Shown here: one piece after another, positions 34,321 to 35,148 of the stretch
Layout: each line of letters begins with the position of its first letter
Numbering within the stretch: position 1 is the stretch's first letter
DNA from: Methylorubrum populi
Lineage (GTDB): Bacteria > Pseudomonadota > Alphaproteobacteria > Rhizobiales > Beijerinckiaceae
Length of the DNA stretch: 35,148 bases
Reading direction: 5' to 3'
NCBI GenBank assembly: GCA_020741775.1
Contig: DYYG01000015.1
Coordinates: forward strand, 1-35,148
Program-made: the position numbers and the translations under genes
Notes under the pieces: model-generated
The model's database searches: none
Seen by the model: only the letters and a program-made list of their open reading frames with translations
Told to the model about the DNA's origin: nothing

Positions 34321-34358
34321 CGGAAGCGGCGCGGTTCTTCGGAGCCGCGCCGCTTCCG
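34321..34358 (+). terminator. Strong stem-loop after lutH
   Basis: CGGAAGCGGCGCGGTTC pairs with GAGCCGCGCCGCTTCCG (17 pairs, one G-T) around a TTCG tetraloop. It lies 50 bases after the lutH stop codon and insulates lutH from lanM. It is followed by TATTCGG, with no long T run, but its stability makes a terminator or 3'-end barrier likely. Confidence 0.75.
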
Positions 34359-34417
34359 TATTCGGGGCGGAGCTACCATTTTTGTTGCAGTGCATCCCGC
34401 GAATCGAGCCGGTGCTA

Positions 34418-34446
34418 TTGCCAAAACATCCCGGGCAAGTTACGCA
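34418..34446 (+). promoter_or_regulatory. Candidate lanM promoter
   Basis: TTGCCA (34418-34423) and TACGCA (34441-34446) are 17 bases apart. If used, the leader would be about 120 bases long. The match to the -10 consensus is weak, so this is a low-confidence call. Confidence 0.3.
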
Positions 34447-34572
34447 ATCCCCGCGAGGCCGAGCGGCCGCTGCGCCCCTGGGTTTGGCCCTCGGTCGAGA
34501 GCGCCGCAAGCCGCCCTGCGATGTTGCCGACCGCCCGGCTTGCCGGGCCTTTCGACCAGGAGTTTGCTCCCT

Positions 34573-34971
34573 ATGGCGTTCCGCCTTTCCTCTGCCGTGC
34601 TGCTTGCCGCCCTCGTCGCGGTTCCGGCCTACGCCGCCCCGACCACGACCAAGGTCGATATCGCCGCCTTCGATCCGGACAAGGATGGCACGATCGATCT
34701 CAAGGAGGCGCTGGCCGCCGGCTCGGCCGCGTTCGACAAGCTCGATCCCGATAAGGACGGCACCCTCGACGCCAAGGAGCTGAAGGGCCGCGTCAGCGAG
34801 GCCGACCTCAAGAAGCTCGACCCCGACAATGACGGCACCCTCGACAAGAAGGAATACCTTGCCGCCGTCGAGGCTCAGTTCAAGGCTACCGACCCGGACA
34901 ATGACGGCACGATCGATGCCAAGGAGCTGGCGAGCCCGGCCGGTTCGGCTCTGGTCAACCTGATCCGCTAA
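34573..34971 (+). CDS. lanM: LanM, lanmodulin, periplasmic lanthanide-binding EF-hand protein
   Basis: The 132-residue protein has a signal peptide (MAFRLSSAVLLAALVAVPAY, cut after AYA). It carries four EF-hand loops, each with the lanmodulin-specific Pro at position 2: DPDKDGTIDLKE (34-45), DPDKDGTLDAKE (58-69), DPDNDGTLDKKE (83-94) and DPDNDGTIDAKE (107-118). Lanmodulin binds lanthanides with picomolar affinity and selects them over calcium. Here EF4 begins with Asp, whereas as I recall AM1 lanmodulin has Asn there and a weak fourth site. It sits directly downstream of lutH as in M. extorquens, and has its own terminator. Confidence 0.97.
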   Translation: MAFRLSSAVLLAALVAVPAYAAPTTTKVDIAAFDPDKDGTIDLKEALAAGSAAFDKLDPDKDGTLDAKELKGRVSEADLKKLDPDNDGTLDKKEYLAAVEAQFKATDPDNDGTIDAKELASPAGSALVNLIR

Positions 34972-34996
34972 GTTCCTCCGAATTCGGAATCATTGA

Positions 34997-35030
34997 AGGG
35001 GCGTGGACCGGCTGGGTCCGCGCCCTTTTT
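34997..35030 (+). terminator. Factor-independent terminator after lanM
   Basis: GGGCGTGGACC pairs with GGTCCGCGCCC (11 pairs, one G-T) around a GGCTG loop, and TTTTT follows directly. It lies about 28 bases after the lanM stop codon. Confidence 0.85.
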
Positions 35031-35148
35031 CGTGCTCGCTGCGTTTCGGACGAAGCGTCGCATGAGCGGAACAGGGAGTGGGGCTCGGCGGCTTTCTCCG
35101 ACCGAAGCGGGCGGCATTGGCCGGTCCGCCAACAGATTGATCCGGAGG

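Larger units (their letters stand above)
34271..34572. other. 302-base gap between lutH and lanM; terminator and lanM leader
   Basis: No gene is present. The stretch holds the lutH terminator (34321-34358), a possible lanM promoter at 34418-34446, a GCCCGG/CCGGGC stem at 34533-34548, and the lanM ribosome site AGGAG at 34558-34562. A chance open frame reading through the region has no recognisable features. Confidence 0.6.

Overview
The window is GC-rich chromosomal DNA from a methylotrophic alphaproteobacterium, almost certainly a Methylobacterium/Methylorubrum close to M. extorquens. The evidence is the combination of pqqA, the fhc operon, mtdB, mch, fae, a lut-type lanthanide-uptake cluster and lanmodulin. 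Judged from memory, the lanmodulin and Fae proteins differ at several residues from the M. extorquens AM1 versions, so this looks like a related strain or species. No insertion sequence, tRNA, rRNA, CRISPR array or prophage was seen. The window reads as a stable core C1-metabolism region.

Layout. (1) 1-1521, minus strand: the pqq operon for the cofactor of methanol dehydrogenases. It holds pqqA (29 codons), pqqB and the start of pqqC, with a plausible promoter at 1493-1521. (2) 1826-4167, minus: a response regulator and sensor kinase pair. (3) 4261-9094, minus: a small exported protein, then fhcC, fhcD, fhcA and fhcB (transcribed B-A-D-C), the formyltransferase/hydrolase complex that makes formate. 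(4) 9667-16621, plus: mptG, mtdB, an ATP-grasp gene, mch, a RimK-like ligase, a CitG-like gene and fae. These are enzymes of the tetrahydromethanopterin (H4MPT) formaldehyde oxidation route and genes for its cofactors. (5) 16762-18852: a HisA-like gene (minus) diverging from a TIGR03123/MfnF-like gene (plus), then a 66-residue protein. (6) 18915-25244, minus: a beta-propeller protein, two MxaD-like SRPBCC proteins, a DUF447 protein, a DHPS-like protein, an amino-acid kinase (MfnE-like), MfnB and a DUF2380-like exported protein. (7) 25435-34270, plus: lutA to lutH, an ABC transporter with exported accessory proteins and a TonB-dependent receptor for lanthanides. (8) 34573-34971: lanM, lanmodulin.

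How it works together. PQQ and lanthanides are the two cofactors of XoxF-type methanol dehydrogenase, which makes formaldehyde (xox and mxa genes are not in the window). Fae condenses formaldehyde with H4MPT, MtdB oxidises methylene-H4MPT, Mch hydrolyses methenyl-H4MPT, and Fhc moves the formyl group to methylofuran and releases formate. MptG and the DHPS-like protein fit H4MPT synthesis. MfnB, the MfnE-like and MfnF-like proteins and the COG1821-type ATP-grasp fit methylofuran synthesis. The Lut proteins and LanM import and bind lanthanides. Less familiar parts are the two MxaD-like proteins with a secreted propeller, the kinase/regulator pair, the copper-ligand-free LutC, and several regulatory structures: a palindrome before pqqC, a terminator-like hairpin just before fae, and a 10-bp-spaced direct repeat before lutA.
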